Of a stretch of 64,000 nucleotides of DNA, positions 17,152-25,577 are shown one piece after another. Position 1 is the stretch's first letter. Every line of letters begins with the position of its first letter. The position numbers were made by a program, and so were the translations under genes. The notes beneath the pieces are model-generated. The model searched no databases. It had not been told where the DNA came from and was given only the letters and a program-made list of their open reading frames with translations. Source of the stretch: Acidobacteriota bacterium (lineage in GTDB: Bacteria > Acidobacteriota > Vicinamibacteria > Vicinamibacterales > CAVVIG01); contig JAFDVO010000006.1 in assembly GCA_018268955.1 (NCBI GenBank), positions 62,001-126,000 of the forward strand, given 5' to 3'.

Positions 17152-19194
17152 GTGTCACGCTCCGCTCGCCACAACGTCATCCTGCTCATCGTCGCGCTCT
17201 CCGGTTGCCTCGCGGCATTCGGCGGCTGGCGCTTCGCGAAGGCGTCTGCTCCGGTAAACGGGCCCATCATCGTCGTGTCGGTCGATGCGTTGCGGGCGGA
17301 TCGCCTGAGGGTGTACGGGTACTCGGATAGTCGAACACCGGCCATCGACGCGCTGGCGGCGGATGGTGCCGTGTTCGAGCGCGCCTACGCGCACGTGCCG
17401 CAGACGCTCCCGGCGCATGTCGCGCTCCTCACCGGACGGCTCCCGTTCGAGACTGGCGTGCGGGACAGCGCCGGATTCACGATACCGGCAAACGCACGCA
17501 CGCTGGCCGAGTTGCTGGGCGACCGCGGCTATGCGTCCGGCGGAATCGTGTCGTCGTTTCTGCTCCGGAAGTACACAGGGATCAATCGCGGGTTCGCGTT
17601 CTTCGATGATGAGCGGCCGGTGACGACTGGGAATGTCGAGGCGTCCCTGACGCGAACCGGCGTCGATTCCGAGGAAGTCGCGGAACATTGGCTTGATTCG
17701 ATCGGGACCACGCGCGCGTTCCTGTTCCTCCATCTCGCCGACCTCACTGCGCCGGCCTCCGACAACGCTGCCGTCCTCTCCTCGGAGTACGACGCGAGGG
17801 TGACGGCCGCCGACGCGGCAGTGGGACGCCTGCTGAATTACTTGAAGGCACGGCAGATCTACGACCGCTCCACGATCGTCCTCGTTGCTGACCACGGTGA
17901 AGGATTCGGTGAACACGGCGAGCATGGCCATGGCCTGCTCGCGTTCGAGGAGAGCCTTCGCGTGCCGCTCGTGATCAAGCAACCGGGTGGCAGCGGTACC
18001 GGACTGCGGGTTACTGACCCGGTGCAGCTCATCGATCTCGTCCCCACAGTCCTCGATTTCGCCAAGGCGCCCGGCGCAAGCGGGCTCCGCGGCCGCTCGC
18101 TCGTGCCCGCCCTGAGCGGACACCCCCTCGCCGCCACGACGATCTACGCTGAGTCGCTGTTCGGGCAGTATCGCTTCGGATGGGCGCCATTCACTTCTGT
18201 GATCAGCGGGAACTATCAACTGGTCACCAGCGGTTCATTCAGGCAGTTGCTCGATCTCTCGGTGCTGCCGGGCGAGCGCGTGGACATGAGCGCGTCCCAC
18301 CCGGAGACGGTGGATACCCTCGAGAGGACCCTTGCTGAGTTCACGCGGTTCAAGGCGCCGGTCTCTCCCGCCGTCGTGTCCGCATCGGATCGCGATCGCT
18401 ATGAAGCGTTCGGGTACGTCGGTACGCCAGCAGCGGATCGCGCACCGGATGGCGCAGTGTCGACGGTCGATCGCGTGGGGATCGTCGAGCAGTTCCGCAC
18501 TGCCGTCCGTCAGGCGGCGGTTGGCGACGGCAGGGACGCACTCGAGATCTACACGGCACTCAGTCGGGAGGAGCCGGCCAATCCGGATATCTGGCTGCAT
18601 CTGGCACAGACCGCCGCCGCGCTCGAGCGGCACGAACTCGCCACCAGTGCCTACGACCAGGTGCTCACGCTCTCGCCGGACAGCATTGCCGCCAAGCTCG
18701 GCGCCGCCGCCTCGCAGCTCCGGCTGCGTCGTCACGAGGACGCGTCGGTGCATGCGCAGTCCGTCCTCGACAGCGACAGGGCGAACCCTGTCGAGAAGGC
18801 CGAGGCGCACGAAGTGCTCGCGCGTGTAGCTCTCAACAAGAAGGACCCGGCGACCGCACGCGCGGAGGCTCAGGCGGCGGAAGCGGCAGACCCGAACCGG
18901 CCTGTCCTCCCATTTGTTGAGGGACGTATCGCGCTCGACGAGGGACGTGCGGCTGACGCATCGGCCGCTTTCCAACAGGCACTCGACGCTGCGACAACGG
19001 CGCACCGTCCACCTCTCGCCGACCTGCGGGTGTACGCGGCCGAAGCGTTGATTCGCGTCGGTCGGCCCAGTGAGGCTGAAGCGCTGCTCGAGGCCGAACT
19101 GCGTGCGTTCCCCTCGAACGCGCGTGCCCGCGCGGCCCTCCAAGCGCTCACGCGCTCTGCTCAGCGCGTCGGCACGTCGCTGGCGCAGCACTGA
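17152..19194 (+). CDS. Alkaline-phosphatase-superfamily sulfatase-like hydrolase fused to TPRs
   Basis: 680 residues: a membrane anchor (VILLIVALSGCLAAFGGW), a sulfatase-like domain (~residues 40-400) and TPRs to the end. Metal ligands are visible in IIVVSVDALRADRL and in ADHGEGFGEHGEHGHG. The nucleophile position is Thr in QTLPAHVALLTG rather than the Cys or Ser of formylglycine sulfatases (CxPxR). A Thr nucleophile is known in the same superfamily in phosphatases and in LtaS-type phosphotransferases. So it may transfer or cleave phosphate or another group rather than sulfate; it is exported, with its substrate unknown. Confidence 0.8.
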   Translation: MSRSARHNVILLIVALSGCLAAFGGWRFAKASAPVNGPIIVVSVDALRADRLRVYGYSDSRTPAIDALAADGAVFERAYAHVPQTLPAHVALLTGRLPFETGVRDSAGFTIPANARTLAELLGDRGYASGGIVSSFLLRKYTGINRGFAFFDDERPVTTGNVEASLTRTGVDSEEVAEHWLDSIGTTRAFLFLHLADLTAPASDNAAVLSSEYDARVTAADAAVGRLLNYLKARQIYDRSTIVLVADHGEGFGEHGEHGHGLLAFEESLRVPLVIKQPGGSGTGLRVTDPVQLIDLVPTVLDFAKAPGASGLRGRSLVPALSGHPLAATTIYAESLFGQYRFGWAPFTSVISGNYQLVTSGSFRQLLDLSVLPGERVDMSASHPETVDTLERTLAEFTRFKAPVSPAVVSASDRDRYEAFGYVGTPAADRAPDGAVSTVDRVGIVEQFRTAVRQAAVGDGRDALEIYTALSREEPANPDIWLHLAQTAAALERHELATSAYDQVLTLSPDSIAAKLGAAASQLRLRRHEDASVHAQSVLDSDRANPVEKAEAHEVLARVALNKKDPATARAEAQAAEAADPNRPVLPFVEGRIALDEGRAADASAAFQQALDAATTAHRPPLADLRVYAAEALIRVGRPSEAEALLEAELRAFPSNARARAALQALTRSAQRVGTSLAQH

Positions 19195-19390
19195 CCCACG
19201 GCACCCGCCGTCAGCGCACCCCCTCTCCCTACGAACCGACCATCTGACCCGGTCCGTTCCGTGGCTGGCACAGCCACGCTTCGAGGCGTTCGGCGGGGCA
19301 TATCGGCGGCCGGGCCTGCCAGCCTTCTGTTCCGCCGCGAGTCACTTCACGATCCTGCTCAGGCGCTGCCCACGATCAGCCCTCAGGCAC

Positions 19391-19424
19391 AAAAAAAGGG
19401 GGACGCCCTGAGGCGTCCCCCTTT
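19391..19424 (-). terminator. Terminator of the TonB receptor gene (possibly two-way)
   Basis: The stem GGGGGACGCC-CTGA-GGCGTCCCCC is flanked by A7 on the left and TTT on the right. On the minus strand it is followed by seven T, 24 bases after the receptor stop codon. It may also stop weakly transcripts from the sulfatase on the plus strand. Confidence 0.85.
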
Positions 19425-19447
19425 GTCGTGATCGGTTGTTCCGCGAA

Positions 19448-22400
19448 CTAGAAGCGGAAGCGCACGCCGAGGAAGGCGCGGCGAGGATCGCGCCACGCGA
19501 TCGGGTCGCCGAACTTCGTCGTGCCGGTGCCGGCGAAGAGGTCCTCCAGGCGGGTCGTCGCCTGGTCGTTGAACAGGTTGAAGATGTCCATGCTCAACTC
19601 GGCCGTCGTCCTGCCCAGCCGCTTGGTGTACTGCGCGCGCAGGTCGAACTGCCCCCACGAGGGATTCTGCACCGCGCCGACCGCACCTGGCGCGACCCAA
19701 TTCTCGACGATGCCGCCGTACTCGAACGGCGTGTCCACCTGAATCGGCAGGCGGCGGTTCGACGCGAGCTGCGTCTTGTTGACGATGGAGCCGGAGTTCC
19801 AGCGGTAGGTGGCGCCGAGTTCGACGTTCCACTTGGTGCTGTAGGTACCGCTCGCCTTGAAGAGGCTGTGGATCGTGCCCGGGACGACGCCGGTCAGGTT
19901 GGGCGCGCGCGGGTCGAGCCAGAACACGTCACCAGCGAAGTCCGCGTTGCGGTCGGAGACCGTGTTGCCCTTCGAGTTCAGGTAGCTGTAGGACACGATC
20001 GACTGCCACGAGTTCGCAAACCGCTTGCGGTAGACGAGCTCGAGACCGTTGTAATCGCGCTTGCCGCCCTTCAGGGTCGAGAGGAAGAAGTTCGCCGCCG
20101 GCGGGTTGTTCGGATCGAATCCGAAGTACTGCCAGCCGAGGAACAGCGAGTTCGGCGCGTTCACGTTGCCGCCGTACGCCGCCGGCACGGTGTAGATGGC
20201 CGGGTCGAAGTCCTCGAAGATGTCCCGGGTGCGGCGGTGGTAGTAGGTCACCGACGCGCTCTGGTTGTGCCCGAGGTCAGCTTCGTACGCGAGCTGCAGT
20301 TCGTCCGTGTACGGCGTCTTGGTGTTCGGCGCGAAGAGACCGTCCGGAATCGGCGAGAAGCCGCGGACGCGGTAGGTGACCCACTGGTTCAGGATGTAGA
20401 CCTGCTCCTCGCGGGTGGACCCGTTGGTCGTGCCGGCGAAGTTGGTCATGTCCATGCGGACCGGGTCGAAGTAGCGGCCCCAGTAGGCGGACGCCTTCTG
20501 CGTGCCGTCGCCCTTGATGTCGTAGACCGCGCTGAGGCGCGGGGCCCAGGTCGTCTTGAACTTGAAGATGCTGAACCCGGTGGTCGAGAAGTGGTTCCAG
20601 CTCTCCGCACGCAGGCCGACGTTGAAGGCGAGGCGGCCGAGCGAGAACTCGTCCTGCGCGTAGAACAGGTTGCCCCGGACCTTCTGATCCTGCTTGCCGG
20701 TGGCGGACTCGGTGATCCGGTAGTAGTTGACCGCGTTGTTCGGGTTTCCGGCGGTGCTGTTGAACACCAGCGACTGCCCGAGTTCTGCCGAGGTGATCAC
20801 GCCGTCGCCGTTCGTGTCGTAGGCCGAGTAGAACGCCGCACGGTTCGGCAGGGTGTTGATCCGGTTGATCAGGCCGTTGAAGTCGCTCGCGTTCGTGACG
20901 TTGAACTGCCGCGTGGACCACAGCGTGCTGCTCGCGATGCTCGCCGCAGTGACGGGGCCATACAGGTTGGCGATGGACGTGTACTGGGACCGATCGCTTT
21001 CCGGCAGGTACAGGAGATCGCGGATGTCCTTGTTCTGGACGAAGTCATACCCGCCCTTGATGCGGTGACCGCCGATCTGGTACTGGGCCGAGATACGGAA
21101 CTGACGGGTCGGGCGCGTTTCGGGGAAGTCCTGTCCGTAACCTCCCAGCTGCTCGTCAGCCAGTGTGCGGACGGTGCTGCGCTGGAACGCCAGCGTGTTA
21201 CGCGCCGTACGATCCACAGCGATGTCCGTCAGCTCGGCCTCGTGCTGGTTGTACGCCGTTTCGACCAGCAGCTTGTTCCAGACCCGGTTGTAGGTGGCCG
21301 AGTAGTTCGGACCGCCCTGCTTGCGGATGCGGTCCCGATTGTTCGGCACGGACGGGTCGGTGGAGCCAGTGCGATTGAACGGGTCGTTCAGGAAGAGGAA
21401 GCTGAGCGTGTCGCGCTGCGTCGGCGCATAGGTCGCCTTGAAGAAGCCCTGCTTTTCCGTGGTTTCGGCCGTGCGGAGCAGCTGCTTCGTGTCCTGCGCG
21501 TTCACGTCCCGGGTGTTCTTGAGGTAGCGGTAGCTGCCGAACGCCCAGAGGCTGTTCTTGATGACCGGCCCGCCAAGCGTGAAGGCGGCGTCATTCGAGC
21601 TGAACTTGTTCGCGGGCAGGTGCTTGTTCTCCGAGACCAGGCTGCTGTTCTGGAAGTAGTACGTGCCCGAGCCCGAGTAGTTGTTCGTGCCCGACTTCGT
21701 GATCACGGTCGAGATCAGGCCGGACGCCCCGACGTACTCCGCCGGGATGCCGCCGGTGATGACCTTCTGCTCCTGGATGATCTCGGTGTTCAGGTTCGCG
21801 CCGAACGTGCCGCTCACCGGGTCGGTGACGTTGATGCCTTCGAAGTAGTACAGGTTGCTCGTGGAGATGCCGAGGTTGTCGTTCGTGATGACGTCCTTCC
21901 AGTTCATGCCCGAACGCGACGCCGGGTTGCCCGACGAGTTCTGGCTGTCCGGCATGACACCGGGGACGAGCTGGAGGTAGCTCTGGTACGAACGGCCGGT
22001 CGGCAGCGACTCGGTGAGCTGCAGCGTGATGTCCGTGCCGGTGGTGGCGCGGGTCACGTCGACGAGCGGTGTGGTCTGCCCCTGGACTGTGACGTTCTCT
22101 GTCACGGTGGACAGCACCAGCTCCACGCGCAGCGTGGTGGTCTGGCCCGACCGGACGAGGATGTCAGTCCGCTCGAGATCCTTGAAACCCGAGAGCTGCG
22201 CCTTGACGGTGTACTGGGCGGATGGCGTCAGCGCCTCGAGCGTGGCGACGCCTTCGGCGTCGGAGACGGCGGTGCGGTTGGTCACCGTGTCTGCTGCGGT
22301 TGCCGTCACCGCGACACCCGGGAGACGTCCTCCCTGCTGGTCTTCGACGATGACCTGGATGGTGCCGGTGGTGCTCACCTGCGCCCAGCCAGTACTGACA

Positions 22401-22450
22401 CCCGCAAGCAGCAGGCCCAGCAGGACTACTCCGATTGTGCGAAGTCGCAT
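19448..22450 (-). CDS. TonB-dependent receptor, Oar-like, with carboxypeptidase-type N-terminus
   Basis: A 1000-residue outer-membrane protein. A signal peptide (MRLRTIGVVLLGLLLAGVSTGWA) is followed by a CarboxypepD_reg domain (~residues 28-105), a plug domain (~120-235; motif NNYSGSGTYYFQNSS comes after it), then a beta-barrel ending LGVRFRF with the C-terminal Phe typical of outer-membrane proteins. The class is expanded in Acidobacteriota and imports large substrates of unknown nature. ATG 22450 has AAGGAG about 10 bases before; an ATG 10 codons upstream is possible. No TonB, ExbB or SusD-like gene is near. The upstream spacer to atpF is long (403 bases). Confidence 0.9.
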   Translation of the reverse strand: MRLRTIGVVLLGLLLAGVSTGWAQVSTTGTIQVIVEDQQGGRLPGVAVTATAADTVTNRTAVSDAEGVATLEALTPSAQYTVKAQLSGFKDLERTDILVRSGQTTTLRVELVLSTVTENVTVQGQTTPLVDVTRATTGTDITLQLTESLPTGRSYQSYLQLVPGVMPDSQNSSGNPASRSGMNWKDVITNDNLGISTSNLYYFEGINVTDPVSGTFGANLNTEIIQEQKVITGGIPAEYVGASGLISTVITKSGTNNYSGSGTYYFQNSSLVSENKHLPANKFSSNDAAFTLGGPVIKNSLWAFGSYRYLKNTRDVNAQDTKQLLRTAETTEKQGFFKATYAPTQRDTLSFLFLNDPFNRTGSTDPSVPNNRDRIRKQGGPNYSATYNRVWNKLLVETAYNQHEAELTDIAVDRTARNTLAFQRSTVRTLADEQLGGYGQDFPETRPTRQFRISAQYQIGGHRIKGGYDFVQNKDIRDLLYLPESDRSQYTSIANLYGPVTAASIASSTLWSTRQFNVTNASDFNGLINRINTLPNRAAFYSAYDTNGDGVITSAELGQSLVFNSTAGNPNNAVNYYRITESATGKQDQKVRGNLFYAQDEFSLGRLAFNVGLRAESWNHFSTTGFSIFKFKTTWAPRLSAVYDIKGDGTQKASAYWGRYFDPVRMDMTNFAGTTNGSTREEQVYILNQWVTYRVRGFSPIPDGLFAPNTKTPYTDELQLAYEADLGHNQSASVTYYHRRTRDIFEDFDPAIYTVPAAYGGNVNAPNSLFLGWQYFGFDPNNPPAANFFLSTLKGGKRDYNGLELVYRKRFANSWQSIVSYSYLNSKGNTVSDRNADFAGDVFWLDPRAPNLTGVVPGTIHSLFKASGTYSTKWNVELGATYRWNSGSIVNKTQLASNRRLPIQVDTPFEYGGIVENWVAPGAVGAVQNPSWGQFDLRAQYTKRLGRTTAELSMDIFNLFNDQATTRLEDLFAGTGTTKFGDPIAWRDPRRAFLGVRFRF

Positions 22451-22853
22451 GACTTCTTTGCTCCTTGAAAGAGAAGACATGGCGCTGAGTCGACTGCTCA
22501 ATGACAGGAAGCGCCAGGCCTTCGGCCGCACGTCCCCCGGCCGAGTGACCGGGGTTGCAGCGTGGTTGTATTCAGGTATTCTAGGGCGCCTCGTCCCCAC
22601 TCCCCGGCAAGTCACACCTGCTTTCTGCGGCTTCGTCACGGGCGATCCAACTTGCCGGATCCCGTTCGCAGCGCGTCGGGTCGTGGCGGTGGGGCGTCGG
22701 AGACAGTGCTCCCGCACGGGAACACCACTGGACGAGCAAGGGCAGCCTGAGCCGACCTCGTCACGCTATCGGGGGAATAGGGAGACTGCGATAGGCATCC
22801 CAGGACTGAGCCTGGCGGCTCGGCCCTGGGACGTCACGTGCGACCGCGGGGGA
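22451..22853. other. 403-base spacer between the TonB receptor and atpF
   Basis: Both flanking genes are on the minus strand. Near the receptor, TAGAAT (about 22578-22583) could be a -10 box. The atpF-proximal end has the hairpin described separately. I looked for cobalamin, TPP and FMN riboswitch cores here, as TonB genes often have them, and found none. No convincing short gene. Confidence 0.4.
22799..22830 (-). terminator. Hairpin after atpF without a T-run
   Basis: CCCAGG and CCTGGG enclose an inner stem GAGCC/GGCTC, about 24 bases after the atpF stop codon. Stable, but no T-run follows, so it may be a weak terminator or an mRNA end stabiliser. Confidence 0.35.
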
Positions 22854-23357
22854 TCAGTTGGCGCGGCCCTCGACCTGCTTCAACGCGTCGGTGATCAGCC
22901 GCTCGTTGTCTTCCTTCGAAATGTTGCGCTGGATGATCTTCGAGGCGATCGAGACCGAGAGGTCGACCGCTTCAGCCCGGATCTGCTGCAGGGCGCGGCT
23001 GGTCTCGAGCTGGATCTGGCGCTCCGCGTTGCGGATGATGCCTTCGGCTTCGGCCTTGGCCTTCTGCCGCATCTCCTCGCGGAGCCGGTCGGCGTCGGCA
23101 CGGCTCTGGGTGACGATGGCTTCGGCCTCGACGCGCGCCTTCCGGATAATCTGCGCCGATTCCTGCTCGAGCCGCTCCAGTTCCTGCTTCGCCGCCTGCG
23201 CGTCGTCGAGCGCCTTCCGGATACCCTGCTGACGGCTGTCGAGCGCCTCGAGCAGCGGTTTCCAGGCAAACTTCGCCAGCAGGGCGAAGAGCGCCAGGAA
23301 CGTCAGGACGGTCCAGATGAAGAGACCCGGATCGGGTTGGACCAGGGGGTTGTTCAT
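22854..23357 (-). CDS. atpF: ATP synthase F0 subunit b
   Basis: 167 residues, the peripheral stalk subunit. One membrane helix at the N-terminus (LFIWTVLTFLALFALLAKFAW) is followed by a long charged coiled coil, rich in Ala, Glu, Arg and Gln (ALDDAQAAKQELERLEQESA), as in all b subunits. It is the last gene of an F0-only cluster; no delta or F1 genes follow, as the TonB gene lies 400 bases further. F1 genes must therefore be at another locus. Confidence 0.95.
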   Translation of the reverse strand: MNNPLVQPDPGLFIWTVLTFLALFALLAKFAWKPLLEALDSRQQGIRKALDDAQAAKQELERLEQESAQIIRKARVEAEAIVTQSRADADRLREEMRQKAKAEAEGIIRNAERQIQLETSRALQQIRAEAVDLSVSIASKIIQRNISKEDNERLITDALKQVEGRAN

Positions 23358-23441
23358 CGTTCGTTCCTTCTTGGAGTGTCGGGCGGCGTGCCCTCAGCCG
23401 CGACCGCGTCGCGGCTGAACACCATCCGCCGGACCTGCCAG

Positions 23442-23672
23442 CTACTTCAGGAGGACGATCAGCAGCGCGAACACTTCCGCGAGAATCGCGACGCCTTCGA
23501 GCAGGAACAGCGGGAGGTTGACCGCGCCCGTGATCTTGTCAGCGGCGCTGGGCTGCCGTGCAATGCCCTCGGCCGCTCCGGCCGCGAGCTTGCCGATGCC
23601 CAGACCGGCGCCGATCACAACAAGGCCCAGGCCCAGGGCCACACCGAAAAACGCAATTGCATTACCTTCCAT
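23442..23672 (-). CDS. atpE: ATP synthase F0 subunit c
   Basis: 76 residues, two helices joined by the polar RQP loop (residues 39-41), the ring-forming rotor subunit. Counting from RQP, the ion-binding carboxylate is Glu59 in LFLLEGVAIL. A second acidic residue, Glu66, lies one to two helix turns later in the same helix. There is no Gln in helix 1 and no Ser/Thr right after Glu59, so the sodium-type signature is absent and proton coupling is likely. It follows atpB by 35 bases. Confidence 0.95.
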   Translation of the reverse strand: MEGNAIAFFGVALGLGLVVIGAGLGIGKLAAGAAEGIARQPSAADKITGAVNLPLFLLEGVAILAEVFALLIVLLK

Positions 23673-23707
23673 GACGTCTCTCTCCTCAGGGTTGAATGAA
23701 CTCTCGT

Positions 23708-24652
23708 TCAGTGATGAACGTGGATGGCCATGCCGATGAACACGGCCGACAGCAGGGTGAACACGTACGCCTGAACCAGCACGACGATGATCTCCAGCCC
23801 GGAGATCGCCGTTGCCAGTGGCACCGACACGGCCAGCCCGACGCCCACCCCTGCGATGGCCCGACCGAACATCTCGGTGAAGAGGAACACGAACGAGAGG
23901 ATCGCGAGAATCGCGATGTGGCCCCCCGTCATGTTGGCCGCAAGACGCATGGTGAGCGCGAAGGGCCGCACCAGCATGCCCATCAGCTCGATGGGAATGA
24001 GCAGGATATACAGCGGCCACGCGAGCCCGTGCGGCACCAGGTTGATCCAGTGCTGGACGACGCCGTGGGCACGTGAGCCCGCAACGATGATGGCGAAGAA
24101 GGTGATGACCGCGAGGCCTGCGGTGACGTTGAAGTTCGACGTCGCCGTCGTGCCACCCTCGAGCAAGTGCTTGATGAAGGAGTCAGGCCCGGTGTGCAGG
24201 ACGAAGTGATCCAGCAGCCCAAGCACCTCGAACACCGGAATCAGGCCGATGGCGTTCGCGCAGAAGATGAAGCAGAAGAACGTGAGCAGCAGCGGGGTGT
24301 AGACGTTCACCCACTTCTTGCCGAAGTTCGGCAGGGCGATCGAATCGCGGATGAACTCCACCAGCGCCTCGAGCGCATTCATGAAGCCGACCGGGATCGG
24401 ACGTTCCTGCTTGAGGAACTTCCGCACCGTGAACGTGACCACCAGGAACACGAACACGGCGATGAGCCACAGCATCAGCACATGCTTGGTCACCGACAGG
24501 TCGATGCCGGCGATCTTCGGCAGGTGGAGCAGGGGCTCGTCGATGGGGCTGTTCGAGACGTGGTGAATGATCGTCTTGCCCGCGTCGAACTTCTCGGCGG
24601 CGCCGGCGGCGTGTTCACCCAGTTCCTGTGCGTGCTCTTGACCTAGCATCAT
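23708..24652 (-). CDS. atpB: ATP synthase F0 subunit a
   Basis: 314 residues, six main helices; it provides the proton half-channels. The essential Arg is in MRLAANMTGGH, and FVFLFTEMFGRAIAG and the C-terminal VQAYVFTLLSAVFIGMAIH are the usual family ends. A hydrophilic N-terminal stretch of ~50 residues makes it longer than most. Two ATG codons in tandem (24652, 24649) may serve as start. It begins 3 bases after the subunit-I-like gene. Confidence 0.95.
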   Translation of the reverse strand: MMLGQEHAQELGEHAAGAAEKFDAGKTIIHHVSNSPIDEPLLHLPKIAGIDLSVTKHVLMLWLIAVFVFLVVTFTVRKFLKQERPIPVGFMNALEALVEFIRDSIALPNFGKKWVNVYTPLLLTFFCFIFCANAIGLIPVFEVLGLLDHFVLHTGPDSFIKHLLEGGTTATSNFNVTAGLAVITFFAIIVAGSRAHGVVQHWINLVPHGLAWPLYILLIPIELMGMLVRPFALTMRLAANMTGGHIAILAILSFVFLFTEMFGRAIAGVGVGLAVSVPLATAISGLEIIVVLVQAYVFTLLSAVFIGMAIHVHH

Positions 24653-24655
24653 GCG

Positions 24656-25021
24656 TTACGCGCGCGGACCACCGGCAAAGAGCCGCTTGAGGAACAGCGC
24701 CTCTGCGAGGTGCAGCGCAATGAAATAGCTGCTAAAGCTGACCGCGAACGGGACGGCCGCGAGGTGCAGGACGCGGAGCATCACTGCCACGTAGCCGCCA
24801 AAGAACACCATCTTGAGCGCGAAGGCCGTCAGCATCAGGCCCGTCAGCGCCCGCGGATCCCTCTTGTAGGTCCGCTCCGACAACACCCAGGACACGCAGG
24901 CGATGACCAGCGGCCCCAGCATGCCGAAGAACAGAGCAATGCCGACCGGACGCTCGACCATCGCGAGCGAGACCAGCCAGGCCGCCACGCTCGGCCCGGC
25001 CATCCACGCGACCTCTTTCAT
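24656..25021 (-). CDS. ATP synthase subunit I-like membrane protein
   Basis: 121 residues with four hydrophobic helices (AWLVSLAMVERPVGIALFFG, GPLVIACVSWVLSE, LMLTAFALKMVFFGGYVAV, SFSSYFIALHLAEALFLK). Size, helix count and place between atpZ and atpB fit the AtpI family, which helps assemble the c-ring. Its ATG overlaps the atpZ stop codon (ATGA). Sequence conservation in this family is low, so the call rests largely on context. Confidence 0.7.
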   Translation of the reverse strand: MKEVAWMAGPSVAAWLVSLAMVERPVGIALFFGMLGPLVIACVSWVLSERTYKRDPRALTGLMLTAFALKMVFFGGYVAVMLRVLHLAAVPFAVSFSSYFIALHLAEALFLKRLFAGGPRA

Positions 25022-25263
25022 CGCCTGAAGACGGCCTTTGCCAGTTCGTAGAAGCCCACGATCAATCCGAGCACCAGTCCGACCAGCAGCCCCCAGTGCG
25101 CATGTCCGCGCCACTGGTCCACCGCGTAGCCGATGCCACCGAGCAGGATGATCGCGCCGATGAGCGAGTAACTGCCCATCGCCGCCGGTCCCGATTTCCG
25201 AACGGTCTCCTGGAACGCTTCCAGGGACTGTTCGAGCGGTGTACTGCGCTCGTCATCGGGCAT
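25018..25263 (-). CDS. atpZ: AtpZ/AtpI family protein
   Basis: 81 residues with two helices. YSLIGAIILLGGIGYAVDQWRG and WGLLVGLVLGLIVGFYELAKA are typical of AtpZ, a small partner of AtpI in F0 assembly or in Mg/Ca transport as proposed for Bacillus. It is the first gene of the F0 cluster (atpZ, subunit I, atpB, atpE, atpF), with the promoter and Rex-like site just upstream. Confidence 0.85.
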   Translation of the reverse strand: MPDDERSTPLEQSLEAFQETVRKSGPAAMGSYSLIGAIILLGGIGYAVDQWRGHAHWGLLVGLVLGLIVGFYELAKAVFRR

Positions 25264-25302
25264 GTCGTAAGCACGCCATTATGTCGTACGCGCAGACGAG
25301 GG

Positions 25303-25308
25303 AGTATA
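25303..25308 (-). promoter_or_regulatory. -10 box of the F0 ATP synthase operon
   Basis: Minus-strand TATACT, 40 bases before the atpZ ATG. The matching -35 position (about 25326-25331) falls inside the Rex-like palindrome. Confidence 0.45.
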
Positions 25309-25315
25309 CCGTATC

Positions 25316-25333
25316 TTGTGAAAAAGTTCACCA
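25316..25333. promoter_or_regulatory. Rex-like redox operator over the atp -35 region
   Basis: TTGTGAA-AAAG-TTCACCA agrees with the Rex operator TTGTGAAnnnnTTCACAA at 13 of 14 fixed positions. Rex represses respiration and fermentation genes until NADH rises. Placed on the -35 region it could block F0 expression. No rex gene is in the window. Confidence 0.5.
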
Positions 25334-25541
25334 AGTCCGCAGAGCCGGTTCTGATGCGGTGATTCGGCACTTTTCCACCCTTCGGTTCCACGCGCCAGCC
25401 GACGCGCCGACCGGCTGCGCACCCAACCTCATGGCGCGTACGCGCGCGGTCCGGGCTCCGCGGACGTGCCGGTAGCCGGCGGCATGCGAGACCCTCAGCG
25501 CAAACTGCAGAAATACAAGCACTTCCCCTGCGCATGCCAAG

Positions 25542-25571
25542 TTGACCTGCAGAAAACGCGAGTCCTATACT
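25542..25571 (+). promoter_or_regulatory. Strong leaderless-type promoter of the VWA-haem operon
   Basis: TTGACC (25542-25547), an 18-base spacer and TATACT (25566-25571) come six bases before the ATG at 25578. This is the best consensus promoter in the window and may drive eight genes through hemL. Confidence 0.65.
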
Positions 25572-25577
25572 GGCCCC

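Larger units (their letters stand above)
25264..25577. other. Divergent regulatory spacer, atpZ / VWA-haem operon
   Basis: A 314-base region between divergent genes. It holds the atp promoter and Rex-like operator on the left and the TTGACC/TATACT promoter on the right. The middle (25340-25535) shows no gene or repeat that I can support. Confidence 0.5.

Noticed and set aside
19436-22468. A 1010-residue open frame opposite the TonB receptor
   Set aside because: It mirrors the receptor codon by codon, is full of Arg/Val/Ala without domains, and exists only because GC-rich codons rarely give stops on the other strand.
22451-22853. Riboswitch (cobalamin or similar) before the TonB receptor
   Set aside because: A CACTGT-like string is present, but the conserved core of the B12 fold, including GCCAGGA, is missing and the order of parts is wrong.
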